Below, piece after piece: positions 45,210-54,090 of a DNA stretch of 64,000 nucleotides. Within the stretch, counting starts at the first letter, position 1, and each line of letters begins with the position of its first letter. The translations under genes were made by a program, and so were the position numbers. The stretch covers positions 1,984,001 to 2,048,000 of the forward strand of contig NZ_CP102950.1 of the NCBI RefSeq assembly GCF_024741795.1, in the 5' to 3' direction. The notes beneath the pieces were generated by a model that saw only the letters and a list, made by a program, of their open reading frames with translations, did not search any database and was not told the DNA's origin. This DNA comes from Arthrobacter sp. CJ23 (GTDB taxonomy: Bacteria; Actinomycetota; Actinomycetes; Actinomycetales; Micrococcaceae).

Positions 45210-46238
45210 TCAGCCTTTAGGCGTGCGGGGCAACCCGCGCACGAACGGGGCCTTTCCCAGCGCGGTCCGTTCAACGTGCTCCACCACCTGCACGTCCACC
45301 GGCGTCTGAACAACGCCGGCTGTGGTCAGTGCCTCGGTCGCTGCGGCGCGGACACCGTCCGTGGAGGCACCGGCCGCCAGACCAGCCAGGAGGACCCGCA
45401 GCCAGGTGGGTTCCCGGATGACCTGCCACCCCCACTGAGCGGCAAAGTCGAGCACATCGTGGAACACGTTCGGGTGGATGCTGACCCTGCCTTCCTGGCC
45501 GGGCAGTTGAAGGATGTCGTCGATCCGCCGTTCAGTGTCCTCCAGCAGGGTGAACGAACGCCCGCAGGGGCAGCCCCGTCCGCCCAGCCTCACCGTGTCG
45601 GACATGTCATAGCGGATCAGCGGCAGGGTCCGCGAAAACAGCACGGTGACGAAGAGCTTGGAGCCGGTTGTTCCCGGCGGCACGGGGAGGCCGGCCTGAT
45701 CCACCGGTTCGATGATGAGCAGGTCCTCGTAGACATGGCGGTTCCGGTAGGTGCAGGGCGAGGCGATCCCGGCGGTTTCGGTGGCCGCGTACACGTCGAA
45801 TGGGGCTGTCCCCCATGCGGCTTCCAGTTCCGCGGCCACCTGTGGGCTGAGCACTTCGGATGCGGACATCACCCCTTGGGGTGAGATGTGCAGTCGGCCG
45901 GCGCGTTGCTCGGCGGCCAGGGGCTTCAGTGCCGAGGCGTAGCCGACCAGCACCCTCGGCCGGAAACGGTTCAGGGCAGCGACCGTCTCGTCCATGGGGG
46001 CTGTGACGTCCAGGCGGAGGGTGGGGACGAGTCCGGATCGGAGGGATGCGCCGACCACGGCGGACTGGTGCGTGGGAACGCGGGAGCTCACCAGGGCCAT
46101 CTTCAGGGGCCGGGTCACGCCTGCGGGGATTCCGGCCCAGTCATTGGTGCGGGCGTAGGAGGCCAGGACGGTGGCCCATTCGGCGCGGTTCCAGGCGAAG
46201 GTTCCGCGTCGGCCGGTCGTGCCTGCGGTCGCGGCCGC
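45210..46238 (-). pseudogene. Phenylacetate-CoA-ligase-like enzyme, N-terminally truncated
   Basis: From AATAGTTGRRGTFAWNRAEW (the AMP-binding TSGTTG-type loop) to the end (KAPFVRGLPRTPKG) the sequence is an uninterrupted PaaK-like adenylate-forming enzyme: SASEVLSPQVAAELEAAWG, YAATETAGIASPC, LPLIRYDMSDTVRLGGRGCPCG. The N-terminal third is missing; at about 46238 it meets the 3' part of an hsp20 gene on the opposite strand. The open frame that continues upstream is only the antisense of hsp20. Its own start codon is therefore lost. Confidence 0.78.
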
Positions 46239-46469
46239 CCACCAGCGATCCGTGCCGAGCGCAGGGAGACGAGCGAACAGAAGGAGGAGGGCAGCTACCC
46301 CTCGGAATTCCGTTATGGATCCATGTTCCGGAGCATCCTGCTGCCCCAGGGCGTGAAAGTGGAAGACATCAGCGCCAGCTTCAAGGACGGCGTCCTTGAA
46401 GTGAGAGCGCCCATGCCGGAAGGCGGAACTGAAGCGGCAAAGCAGAAAATCCAGATATCCCGCAGCTAA
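46239..46469 (+). pseudogene. Hsp20/alpha-crystallin small heat-shock protein, 5' part deleted
   Basis: AIRAERRETSEQKEEGSYPSEFRYGSMFRSILLPQGVKVEDISASFKDGVLEVRAPMP is the last two-thirds of an alpha-crystallin domain followed by a short C-terminal tail. The N-terminal arm and first strands are replaced by the truncated ligase gene. An alpha-crystallin (HspX/Acr) is a hallmark DosR-regulon member in mycobacteria, so this fits the surrounding regulon. Confidence 0.8.
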
Positions 46470-46473
46470 GGTG

Positions 46474-46520
46474 CGGGGATTGGACGCATCCCGTCCAATG
46501 CCGGGGAGCCTGCCCCAAGC
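46474..46520. terminator. Possible terminator between convergent genes
   Basis: GCGGGGATTGGACG and CGTCCAATGCCGG form an imperfect hairpin between the hsp20 remnant and the convergent split-barrel protein gene. A T-run is lacking. Confidence 0.4.
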
Positions 46521-46552
46521 AAGGGAACGTCTTCCGGCAGCGCCGGAACGGA

Positions 46553-47023
46553 CTATTCCATCCCCGCACGGCTCGCGTCGTCCACGCCGACTCTCCACCG
46601 CATGTCCGTTGTGACCGTGTACCTGCGTCCCGTCACTGAATCGGGAACAATCCTGAAGAGCAGGTCCTTCCCGGCCCCTTGCCAGGGGAAAAGGGCGCGG
46701 CTTACTGCATCGAGGGTCTGTTCCGTCGATGAATTGCCGATTGCCTTCCCCTTGACAATGACGCTCCATGCCATCCCGAATTCGGCACTCACCGCGTCAG
46801 CCTCCAGCGCGACGGCGGCATCCTCTTCGATGGCTCGGGTCTTGGTACCCGTCCCGGTAAGGAAGACAACTGAGTTGCCATCCACCTTGTAGTTCACCGG
46901 GAAGATGTCGGGCCGGCCATCAGCGATGACCCCCAGCCGCCCAACACCGGTTTCCCGAAGAAGTTTCCAGCATTCCTCGGCGTCGAGTTCTTCCGCCTCC
47001 GGTACTGCGTTCTTGTCAACCAT
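46553..47023 (-). CDS. Pyridoxamine-phosphate-oxidase-fold protein, paralogue 1
   Basis: A 156-residue FMN-binding split-barrel protein. ELDAEECWKLLRETGVGRLGVIADGRPDIFPVNYKVDGNSVVFLTGTGTKTRAIEEDAAVALEAD is the conserved half of this actinobacterial group, and AWSVIVKGKA followed by LLFRIVPDSVTGRRYTV the rest. Such proteins bind flavin, F420 or haem; the activity is unknown. A DosR-like box ends 34 bases before its start codon. It is one of six related genes in this cluster. Confidence 0.86.
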   Translation of the reverse strand: MVDKNAVPEAEELDAEECWKLLRETGVGRLGVIADGRPDIFPVNYKVDGNSVVFLTGTGTKTRAIEEDAAVALEADAVSAEFGMAWSVIVKGKAIGNSSTEQTLDAVSRALFPWQGAGKDLLFRIVPDSVTGRRYTVTTDMRWRVGVDDASRAGME

Positions 47024-47057
47024 GTGGTGATCCTAAGGTTGGCCCGGAACATCGGAC

Positions 47058-47072
47058 AGGGCACAAAGTCCC
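47058..47072 (-). promoter_or_regulatory. DosR-like box 1
   Basis: Minus-strand reading GGGACTTTGTGCCCT, 34 bases before the start of paralogue 1. Confidence 0.7.
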
Positions 47073-47252
47073 GGGCGGGTGCTATACAGGTGGCGCCGGG
47101 AACTGTATGGCGCTGTTGCAGCGCAGGAGCAAGCGTGAACACTCGATTTTTCAGAAACGGGCCGCGAATTGCACGTCCGAAAAGCTGGCAATCTTTGGCG
47201 CGATGAGGCCGCCTGACGCAGATCTGTCCCGTTGCTTCAGGGATTTCCCAGG

Positions 47253-48052
47253 CTAGTGGATTTTCAGTACCGCCGCTCCCGTGATTCTGTCATTGGCCAG
47301 ATCGTCAAGTGCTTGGTCCGCAGCCGTGAAGTCGTATGTCGTGGTGGTTGGTATCAAAGGCATGCCAGCGGCAAGCTCCAGGAGTTCATTGCCATCGGCG
47401 CGGGTGTTGGCAGTGACGCTGCGGATTTGTCGTTCGTAGAAGAGGTCGTTGGCGTAGTTGAGGGAAGGAATGTCCCTGAGGTGTATGCCGGCAATGGCAA
47501 GGGTTCCGCCCCGGTCCAAGGCCCGCAGCGCCACCGGCACCAAGTCACCCACGGGCGCGAAAAGAATCGCTGAATGGAGTTTGACCGGGGGAGAGTCGAA
47601 AGCGCCGCTAACGTACTCTGCCCCCAGGCTTCGGGCCAGCGCCTGCGCCTCCGCTGATCGTGTCATGACAAAGACCGAGGCACCCTGATACATGGCGATC
47701 TGGGCGGTAAGGTGGGCAGAAGCCCCGAAGCCCCGAAGCCGTAGATGCCCAGGCGCCCGCCGGGAGGCAGTGAAGACCGTTTCAGGGCCCGGTAACCGAT
47801 GATTCCCGAACACAGAAGGGGAGCCGCCTGTTCATCAGTGAACCGGGTTCCCACGGCCTCATGGCCTGGAACGACGTTGGCGCGGCGGGGCGGCAAATCC
47901 CCTTCTGCCAAATGAAGGTCGGTCCGGCAGATGCCGCAAACATTGACGCGGAGCAACAGCTCGCCCGCTTTCGGCTGGGGCTTCTGCCGTGTCCCCTGCA
48001 CCTGGGGCCGAGCCGCGATCGGTCCCAGGCTTGCTACCCCCCATGCCCGCAT
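47253..48052 (-). pseudogene. Zinc-dependent alcohol dehydrogenase, deleted and frameshifted
   Basis: The start reads GELLLRVNVCGICRTDLHLAEGDLPPRRANVVPGHEAVG with the catalytic zinc cysteine and GHE motif. About 60 residues (the structural-zinc lobe) are then missing, since the next text is [39 protein letters not shown]. There an 8-base tandem duplication (47719-47734) shifts the frame; translation resumes as [22 protein letters not shown] through [12 protein letters not shown] at the normal end. OsdR-type regulons in Streptomyces include a zinc alcohol dehydrogenase. Confidence 0.87.
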
Positions 48053-48279
48053 CTGATGCTCCCTTCATGGTCCACTGTGTGGCCAGGAGGCCTGCCGTCC
48101 GCCCGAGGGCGCCGGGGACCGGGGACAATAGGCCTGGTCCCGCGGCCGTGGCGGCATCGAGAATGTAGCCTTCGAGCCAGGATCAGCACGCCGCTCTCCT
48201 TTCGCGAAGACCGTACGGCACCGGGCCGCACGGCAGGTGCCTCTTCGAGGACCATACCCCGGAGCAGGCCCTGGCCGGG

Positions 48280-48296
48280 AGGGTCTTCCGGCCCTA
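48280..48296 (+). promoter_or_regulatory. DosR-like box 2
   Basis: GGGTCTTCCGGCCCTA preceded by A, 58 bases before the universal stress protein gene at 48355. The rest of the 300-base gap (48053-48354) shows no gene. Confidence 0.75.
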
Positions 48297-48354
48297 GCGG
48301 GTCAGGAGCGCCCCGGCGAAACTGAAGGGAAAGTGACCGCGTCCGGGTAGGGAA

Positions 48355-49212
48355 GTGCGTGTGCTCAAGATGAAGCAGATTCTGGTCGGCATTGACGGTT
48401 CCGCACCAGGCAGCGCCGCCGCTGATTGGGCGGCCGAACGTGCACGGGACTTCGGTCTTCAACTTAACCTTGTCCATGCGGTTCCCGAGCCGTGGGCCTT
48501 CCGGGAAGACGCCCTTCACAAGAGGGCGATGGCGCAGGCCATGGACCTGCTTGGCGGGGAGGAAGCGCGCCTACGTGCCCTGTTTCCGTCTCTGCGCGTG
48601 GTCGGGGCCCTCAGCGTAGGGGAGCCTGCGGAGAGCATGCGCACGCTCTCCGCGGAGGCGGGCATGGTCGTCGTCGGAACAGACCGGCGACCCGACAGCC
48701 ATGGCGAGGGGTTCGGGTCCGTGAGTTTTCAGATCGCAATCATCAGCCATTGCCCCGTGGCTGTCATTCCGGCCCCGTCGACACGGGAAGCTTCGGGGGT
48801 GGTAGTGGGTGTAGACGGTTCCAGCGATTCCGGGCTGGCCGTGGACTACGCCGCCCGGGAGGCGTTTCGGATGGGGCAGGAATTGACGCTCGTGCATGCC
48901 TGCGGGGGTGATGCTCCTGCGTCCAGTGGCCCGCGCCCGGACGGCCTGGATGCAGACTCAAAGAACGACGGACAGTTGCTCTTGTCGGCAGCCGCGGCAG
49001 GGCTCTCCGGGAGGTACCCCGGGCTGGTGGTGAACGAAGTCCTGGACCCGCGGCGGGCCCCGGCCGAGGCGCTGGTCGATGCCGGATCCGCAGCGAAGCT
49101 TCTGGTCATAGGGTGCAAGGGACGGGGCGGGCAACACCTCCTGGTCGGGTCCGTGGCCCAGTCGGTGCTGCTGGACGTCCGGTGCCCGACGCTTCTGACA
49201 CGGCCCGCGTGA
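48355..49212 (+). CDS. Universal stress protein, two UspA domains (USP-1)
   Basis: A protein of about 285 residues with tandem UspA domains. Domain 1 starts KQILVGIDGSAPGSAAADWAAERA; its ATP loop is altered (VVVGTDRRPDSHGEGFGSVS). Domain 2 starts GVVVGVDGSSDSGLAVDYAAREA and keeps a loop of the form LLVIGCKGRGGQHLLVGSVAQSVL, i.e. G-2x-G-then-GS. Such proteins bind ATP and act as stress and dormancy modulators in actinobacteria. The start may be GTG 48355, GTG 48361 or ATG 48370. A DosR-like box lies upstream. Confidence 0.88.
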   Translation: MRVLKMKQILVGIDGSAPGSAAADWAAERARDFGLQLNLVHAVPEPWAFREDALHKRAMAQAMDLLGGEEARLRALFPSLRVVGALSVGEPAESMRTLSAEAGMVVVGTDRRPDSHGEGFGSVSFQIAIISHCPVAVIPAPSTREASGVVVGVDGSSDSGLAVDYAAREAFRMGQELTLVHACGGDAPASSGPRPDGLDADSKNDGQLLLSAAAAGLSGRYPGLVVNEVLDPRRAPAEALVDAGSAAKLLVIGCKGRGGQHLLVGSVAQSVLLDVRCPTLLTRPA

Positions 49213-49238
49213 GGGTCGGCCATGGCCGCCCGGCTCGT

Positions 49239-49715
49239 TTAACCGTCGGTTCCCTGTCCTGGGGAGGGGGGATCGAGCGGCGGCCACCATTGGGAGGGTG
49301 GGCCGATGACGAAGCGCCGGCCGCTGAGGTCCGTGGGGGTGATCCGCACCAGGTGATCCTTGGATCCTGGTTCCCAGGGCGAAAGACCGGCCTCGACCGC
49401 TTCCTGAATGTTGTCAGGGCCCGAAACAACCTCAGGAAATCCCTTGATCACGACGCTCCACGCGATCGTGCCGTAGGTATTGAAGCCGTCCGCCTCCAGC
49501 GCGACCAAGCCCCCGGAAAGCACTGCATCCAGCTTGGTTCCCGGACCGGTCCGGAATATCACTGTTCCGTAGTTAGGCACATAGTTCACGGGGAAGATCT
49601 CCGGATTTCCGCCGCTGATCACCGCAAGCCTGCACGTGGACGTCGACCGGAGGTACTTCCAACAGTCATGAACGCTGAGGGCTTCCGTCTCCGGGGCTGT
49701 CTCCGAACCATCCAT
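49239..49715 (-). CDS. Pyridoxamine-phosphate-oxidase-fold protein, paralogue 2
   Basis: A 158-residue relative of the other split-barrel proteins here: LSVHDCWKYLRSTSTCRLAVISGGNPEIFPVNYVPNYGTVIFRTGPGTKLDAVLSGGLVALEAD, then AWSVVIKGFPEVV and HLVRITPTDLSGRRFVIGP. ATG at 49715 is preferred; a start at 49766 would run into the box region. It is divergent from paralogue 3, with one DosR-like box between them. Confidence 0.85.
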   Translation of the reverse strand: MDGSETAPETEALSVHDCWKYLRSTSTCRLAVISGGNPEIFPVNYVPNYGTVIFRTGPGTKLDAVLSGGLVALEADGFNTYGTIAWSVVIKGFPEVVSGPDNIQEAVEAGLSPWEPGSKDHLVRITPTDLSGRRFVIGPPSQWWPPLDPPSPGQGTDG

Positions 49716-49768
49716 GGCGCTGAGCCTACACGTTTGGTCGATGGGGGAGTAGGTCCTGAAGATCATGC

Positions 49769-49784
49769 GGGACCTTGGACCCTG
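49769..49784 (+). promoter_or_regulatory. DosR-like box 3
   Basis: GGGACCTTGGACCCTG between the divergent paralogues 2 and 3, 53 bases from the start of one and 95 from the other. Confidence 0.7.
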
Positions 49785-49879
49785 CCGGGGGTCCGGAGAG
49801 CAGTCATAGGCTCGTGGGGAAAGACCGGCGTTGTCTCATCCGAGGCGGGACGCCCCAGCAAGCCAGGAGCAAAAAGATA

Positions 49880-50302
49880 ATGGAAAGTGACGAACGCCCA
49901 GGAACCATGCTGTCCGCGGACGAATCGTGGAAGGTGCTCAAGCGCCTCCAGCATGGTCGCCTTGCCATCTGTGTTGCAGGTGAGCCTGACATTTATCCCA
50001 TCAACTTCCTGGCCCACGAGGGGGTCCTGCTCATCCGCACGAATCCGGGCACTAAGCTGGCCGGTCTGACGGTGAATGACAAGGTGGCCTTCGAAGTGGA
50101 CGATGTGGTTGATGACGAGGCCTGGAGCGTGGTGGTCAGCGGCACGGCGAGAGTGATCGAATCACAGACGGAGATAGATGAGGCGGACAAGCTGCCTCTG
50201 CGGCCGTGGATCCCGACACGCAAATACACCTATGTCGAGATCACCCCTGTCCGCGTCCACGGTCGGCATTTTGAACTCGGCGAGGAACCGGAGCGGCACT
50301 GA
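49880..50302 (+). CDS. Pyridoxamine-phosphate-oxidase-fold protein, paralogue 3
   Basis: A 140-residue split-barrel protein: LSADESWKVLKRLQHGRLAICVAGEPDIYPINFLAHEGVLLIRTNPGTKLAGLTVNDKVAFEVDD, then AWSVVVSGTARVIES and YVEITPVRVHGRHFELG. AGGAGCAAAAAGATA precedes the ATG at 49880. It differs most from the rest (PINF for PVNY), so may have another ligand. Confidence 0.86.
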   Translation: MESDERPGTMLSADESWKVLKRLQHGRLAICVAGEPDIYPINFLAHEGVLLIRTNPGTKLAGLTVNDKVAFEVDDVVDDEAWSVVVSGTARVIESQTEIDEADKLPLRPWIPTRKYTYVEITPVRVHGRHFELGEEPERH

Positions 50303-50927
50303 TCGTGATCGCTGCCGCACTGTTGGACCGGTCTTCCCCGAGTGCCCTGAGCGCGTTCAGGATCGTGGCGAGATCCACCAGTTCCTGAAGAAGCGCTCCG
50401 GCCACGGCCGGAACGAGCCCGTAGGTGGCGGCCAGCAGCAGTCCCGTGCTGAGCAGGACGCCGGTCCAGATGCTCGACTCGGCGACGCGGACGGTGCGCT
50501 GGCTGATGTCCACGGCCAAGGCGGTTTTGGACAAGGGAGCCGCTGAGCAGGGTGTCGCCCCTCCGGCGTTCCACGGGAAGGCTTTCGCCGGTCAGGGCCG
50601 ATTCGTCGAAGATCCCTGAGGCCGTGAGGAGCTGCCCGTCGACGGGGATGACTTCCGAGGGTTTGACCAGAAAGCATGTCCCCGGCACGGTTGATCCCCA
50701 TGGGTACATGTTCCACGGTCGTGTCCGGACGTTCTCGGTGCGCTGTCTGTGGGGAACGCTCCAGAAGTGACCGCAGTTCCCGGGCAGGGCAGCCCTGGGC
50801 AAATGTCTCCAGGGCTTCTCCGCCGGTGAGCGTCAGCACGATGATGAGCGAGGCGATGCATTCGCCGACCGCGACCGTTGAGGCGATGATGTCCAGCCGG
50901 ATCCCGGTCACGGAGGACCCTACATGG
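50303..50927 (-). pseudogene. P-type ATPase remnant
   Basis: In shifting minus-strand frames: VTGIRLDIIASTVAVGECIASLIIVLTLTGGEALETFAQG, ARELRSLLERSPQTAHRE, then VKPSEVIPVDGQLLTASGIFDESALTGESLPVERRRGDTLLSGS with the TGES actuator motif, and VAESSIWTGVLLSTGLLLAATYGLVPAVAGALLQELVDLATILNALRAL, the last two helices. The phosphorylation (DKTGT) and nucleotide domains are absent, so a large internal deletion joined the actuator to the C-terminus. Mycobacterial DosR controls the P-type ATPase CtpF. Confidence 0.8.
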
Positions 50928-51125
50928 TGACTGTTCCGACGCCCTCGTGCCCGAGGACACGCCCTTCCTGGACGGCTGGTACGTTGCCGTTGAGGACGTG
51001 CAGGTCGGTGCCGCAAATCGTGGTGGTGTCGATGTGGAGGATGGCGTGTGTGGGGCGGATGATCCGGGGATCAGGGCCTCAGTCCAGGACTTCTTGCCGG
51101 GTCCGCCGTATACCAGGGCTTTCAA
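50928..51125 (-). pseudogene. N-terminal fragment of a second zinc alcohol dehydrogenase
   Basis: MKALVYGGPGKKSWTEALIPG in one frame, then IIRPTHAILHIDTTTICGTDLHVLNGNVPAVQEGRVLGHEGVGTV in the next. This is the first 65 residues of a medium-chain zinc dehydrogenase with the catalytic cysteine (ICGTD) and GHE motif. One frameshift is present and the remainder is replaced by the ATPase remnant. Confidence 0.75.
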
Positions 51126-51179
51126 GGGGGTCCCTCCGGTAGGGCGGCCTGCGCAAGTCAGGTGCTGCAGGGTCGGTGA

Positions 51180-51644
51180 TCAGTGGAAGATATCTGTTCG
51201 GGGATCCGTGACTGGAGTGTTCCAGATGTCGGGCCGTGTTGTCTTGAAGCGTCGTCCGGTGACAGTGTCCAGGTCCAGGCGCAGGTAGTGGCTCTTGCTG
51301 CCGGGCTGCCAGGGATCCAGGTTCAGGGCGTCGACGGCTGCCCTTTCGTGCTGGTCCAGAAAGAGGCGGGTCTGGCCGCGGACGACGACGCTCCAGGCCT
51401 TCCCGGAGCTGGCGCTGTAGCCGTCGATTTCGAGCGCGCAGGGGTCCGTCATCGTGGCCCAGAATTTCGTCCCGACGCCGGTCCGGAAGACGATGCTGCC
51501 CTGGTCCAGGACATAGTTCACCGGGAAGATCTCGGGGTGGTGATCGACGATCACGGCGAGCCTGCCCACACTGGTGCGTCCGAGCAGGTCCCAGCACTCG
51601 TCAGGGCTGAGGCGTTCGATGTGGTCCGCTGCTTCGTGGTTCAT
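51180..51644 (-). CDS. Pyridoxamine-phosphate-oxidase-fold protein, paralogue 4
   Basis: A 154-residue protein: LSPDECWDLLGRTSVGRLAVIVDHHPEIFPVNYVLDQGSIVFRTGVGTKFWATMTDPCALEIDGY, AWSVVVRGQTRLF and YLRLDLDTVTGRRFKTTRPDIW. It has the same core as paralogues 1, 2 and 5, which supports local duplication. A DosR-like box ends 34 bases before its ATG. Confidence 0.86.
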   Translation of the reverse strand: MNHEAADHIERLSPDECWDLLGRTSVGRLAVIVDHHPEIFPVNYVLDQGSIVFRTGVGTKFWATMTDPCALEIDGYSASSGKAWSVVVRGQTRLFLDQHERAAVDALNLDPWQPGSKSHYLRLDLDTVTGRRFKTTRPDIWNTPVTDPRTDIFH

Positions 51645-51678
51645 GCCTCGACGCTACCGGCGCCAGACCGACGTCGTT

Positions 51679-51694
51679 AGGGCCTTTGGGCCCC
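51679..51694 (+). promoter_or_regulatory. DosR-like box 4
   Basis: AGGGCCTTTGGGCCCC, nearly palindromic, 34 bases before the start of paralogue 4. Confidence 0.65.
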
Positions 51695-51711
51695 ATCCGG
51701 ACAAACGGACC

Positions 51712-52182
51712 CTATTCAAGTCCTGCGCGCGTTGCGTCGTCCAGCGGGCTCCACCAGGTCAGGGGAGGGGTCACGGTGAAGCGGCGCCCGGTGATGGAGG
51801 TCGGGATGATGCGGATGAAGTGGTCTTTGTAGCCGGCTTGCCAGGGAAAGAGCAGCAGCCCGACGGTATCCAGGACCTCCTGGGTGAGGGTGACAGCGGT
51901 TGCCTGTCCTTTCACGACCACGCTCCAGGCGACCCCCGTGTCGGCGTTGACCCCGTCGGCTTCCATGGCGACCGGAGTTTCTCCCAGTGCTGAGTGGAGC
52001 TTGGTGCCCTCCCCGGTGCGGAACACGAGCGTTCCGTGGTCGACCTTGTAGTTGATCGGAAAAATGTCGGGGTGGTCCTTCACCCAGATGGCCAGGCGCC
52101 CTACCGATGCGCCGCGCAGGAGTTCCCAGCATTGATGGGCTTCCAGGACTTCAGGCTCTGGCAGTGGTGGTGTGTTCGTCAT
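51712..52182 (-). CDS. Pyridoxamine-phosphate-oxidase-fold protein, paralogue 5
   Basis: A 156-residue protein: LEAHQCWELLRGASVGRLAIWVKDHPDIFPINYKVDHGTLVFRTGEGTKLHSALGETPVAMEADGV, AWSVVVKGQATAV and FIRIIPTSITGRRFTVTPPLTWWSP. The last part closely resembles paralogue 1 (GRRYTVTTDMRWRV). ATG 52182 is preferred to 52212. It is divergent from the sensor kinase gene, with a DosR-like box between. Confidence 0.86.
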   Translation of the reverse strand: MTNTPPLPEPEVLEAHQCWELLRGASVGRLAIWVKDHPDIFPINYKVDHGTLVFRTGEGTKLHSALGETPVAMEADGVNADTGVAWSVVVKGQATAVTLTQEVLDTVGLLLFPWQAGYKDHFIRIIPTSITGRRFTVTPPLTWWSPLDDATRAGLE

Positions 52183-52217
52183 GACTGCGAGGGTACGCCG
52201 GGGACCGGTCACGGAAC

Positions 52218-52232
52218 AGGGCCCAAAGACCC
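52218..52232 (-). promoter_or_regulatory. DosR-like box 5
   Basis: Minus-strand reading GGGTCTTTGGGCCCT, 35 bases before paralogue 5 and 124 bases before the kinase start, so it may also affect the kinase. Confidence 0.7.
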
Positions 52233-52356
52233 AGACCCGGTCCGTCGCAGGACGTTCTGGATGGTGCGGCGGTGCCGGGGTAGTCTGTCATCGAGGTGCT
52301 CCTTGCGGTACCAGGTTCACTGGGTCGATGGTGGCGTCGGCGGGCGGAAGGCGTAG

Positions 52357-54075
52357 ATGAACAATTCGAGTCCCGTCCCGGAGGGTAGCGGTGGCGTGCC
52401 GGTTGCCGGCGTCAGGATCGAAGAACTTCTGAAGGACTTCCTGGCCAGGGCCGGGGAGCTGCTGCACGCCCAGGAACACATGCGGGGGCTGCTGGAAGCA
52501 GTCGTCGCCGTTGCCGAGGACCTCAGCCTTGAAGCGGTCTTGGACCGGGTGGTCAACTCGGCGTGCCGGTTGCTCCATGCCCGTTACGGTGCGTTGGGTG
52601 TGGTCGGGGACGGCAAGTCCTTGAGCCACTTCATAACCGTAGGAATCGATGACGACCTTGCCCATCGGATCGGGCCGTTGCCGACGGGGCATGGCGTCCT
52701 GGGACTGCTGATCACCGAACCCGCCCCCTTGCGCCTTCACGATCTGAGCCAGCACCCCAATGCCCACGGTTTTCCGGAACATCATCCGCCGATGAAGTCC
52801 TTCCTTGGCGTCCCCATACGCGTGCGTGATGTTGTCTTCGGCAATCTCTACCTGACGGAGAAAGAGGGCGGGGAAGACTTCACCCCGGAAGACGAAGACC
52901 TTGCCGTTGCCTTGGCCGCCGCGGCCGGGGTGGCCATCGAGAATGCACGGCTGTATGAGGACGCGCGGCGCCGGGCCTCCTGGTTGGAGGCCTGCATGGA
53001 CGTGACCGGGCGGGTGCTCGGCGATGAACAGGGGGTCGGGCCGGAGCAGGTGGCGCTCGACGTCGTCGCGGACAGGGCGCTGAAGGAATCCGCCGCGCAG
53101 CTGGCATTGATCCTGGTCCCCGACAGCGGGGTGGGTTCGTACAGCGTGGCAGGCGCTGCCGGCGAGGACGCGGCGGACTTCATGGGGCGGACCCTGCCGA
53201 TGGATTCCGCCCGCATCCGGGCAGTGGCTGACACCGGAACTCCCGCTTCGGTAGATGAAGCGGCAGCGGTCCTCGGCGCAGTTGACGGGCTGTCCCTGGG
53301 ACGGCTCCTAGCCATTGATATGAGCGCCCAGGGCGCCCACCATGGGCTCCTGATCCTGGTCCGGGCGCCTGGGAAGGGGCCTTTCCCGAGGACGGATGTT
53401 GACATGGGGGCCGTCTTCGGCTCGCATGTGGCGCTGGCGTTGGAGCTGGACCGGATCCACAGGCTCCGCGAACAATTGGTGGTCTTCACCGACCGGGACC
53501 GGATAGCGCGGGACCTGCACGACGTCGTCATCCAACGGCTCTTCGCCGCGGGACTGAGCATCCAAAGCCTGCGCCGTTTCACCACCGGCGAATCCGCACT
53601 GTCCAGAATCGACGCAGTTACTCAGGAACTGGACGAGACGATCAGGGACCTTCGGAACACCATCTATTCCCTGAGCGCCGATTCGTCCGGGCCCGAACTG
53701 CTCAGCAGCCGGATCCTCCAAACGGTCCGCAATGTCTCCCGGGCCCTCCCGTTCGCCCCGCATCTGGCACTCACAGGCCAAATCGATTCGATAACCGACG
53801 ACACCACGACGAAGCATCTTCTGGCGGTGATATCGGAAGCCTTGAGCAACGCTGCGCGGCACTCCGGGGCGCAGGCTATCGAGGTGTCGGTCGCCGTCAC
53901 GGACGGCACACTGATCCTCACGGTCGAAGACAACGGGCGGGGATTCACCGACCCTCCGCGAGGAAACGGCTTGGCCAACATGGAACACCGGGCCACCGAG
54001 CTGAGTGGCTCCTGGACCATCACCAGCACGCCAGGGCAAGGCACGAAGCTGGTGTGGTCGGTTCCGGCCCACTGA
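52357..54075 (+). CDS. DosS/OsdK-like GAF-GAF sensor histidine kinase
   Basis: A 572-residue cytoplasmic kinase. GAF-A spans about residues 55-200 and contains LSQHPNAHGFPEHHPPMKSFLGVPIRVRDVVFGNLYLTEK, which closely follows mycobacterial DosS/DosT; His143 lies where the haem-ligating histidine of those proteins is placed. GAF-B spans about 230-368. The HisKA_3 dimerisation part has RDRIARDLHDVVIQRLFAAGLSIQ with phospho-acceptor His388, and the ATPase has EALSNAARHSGA and VEDNGRGF. It probably senses oxygen or redox state and phosphorylates the regulator at 54091. GGAAGGCGTAG precedes the ATG. The partner gene is convergent, 15 bases away. Confidence 0.93.
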   Translation: MNNSSPVPEGSGGVPVAGVRIEELLKDFLARAGELLHAQEHMRGLLEAVVAVAEDLSLEAVLDRVVNSACRLLHARYGALGVVGDGKSLSHFITVGIDDDLAHRIGPLPTGHGVLGLLITEPAPLRLHDLSQHPNAHGFPEHHPPMKSFLGVPIRVRDVVFGNLYLTEKEGGEDFTPEDEDLAVALAAAAGVAIENARLYEDARRRASWLEACMDVTGRVLGDEQGVGPEQVALDVVADRALKESAAQLALILVPDSGVGSYSVAGAAGEDAADFMGRTLPMDSARIRAVADTGTPASVDEAAAVLGAVDGLSLGRLLAIDMSAQGAHHGLLILVRAPGKGPFPRTDVDMGAVFGSHVALALELDRIHRLREQLVVFTDRDRIARDLHDVVIQRLFAAGLSIQSLRRFTTGESALSRIDAVTQELDETIRDLRNTIYSLSADSSGPELLSSRILQTVRNVSRALPFAPHLALTGQIDSITDDTTTKHLLAVISEALSNAARHSGAQAIEVSVAVTDGTLILTVEDNGRGFTDPPRGNGLANMEHRATELSGSWTITSTPGQGTKLVWSVPAH

Positions 54076-54090
54076 CGTCCGGGCAGATGG

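Noticed and set aside
45888..46238. Extension of the hsp20 frame upstream of 46239
   Set aside because: It is antisense to the ligase remnant; the hsp20 similarity begins only at about 46239.
51700..51720. Further DosR-like box in GGACCCTATTCAAGTCC
   Set aside because: Spacing and half-sites do not fit the consensus shared by the other boxes.
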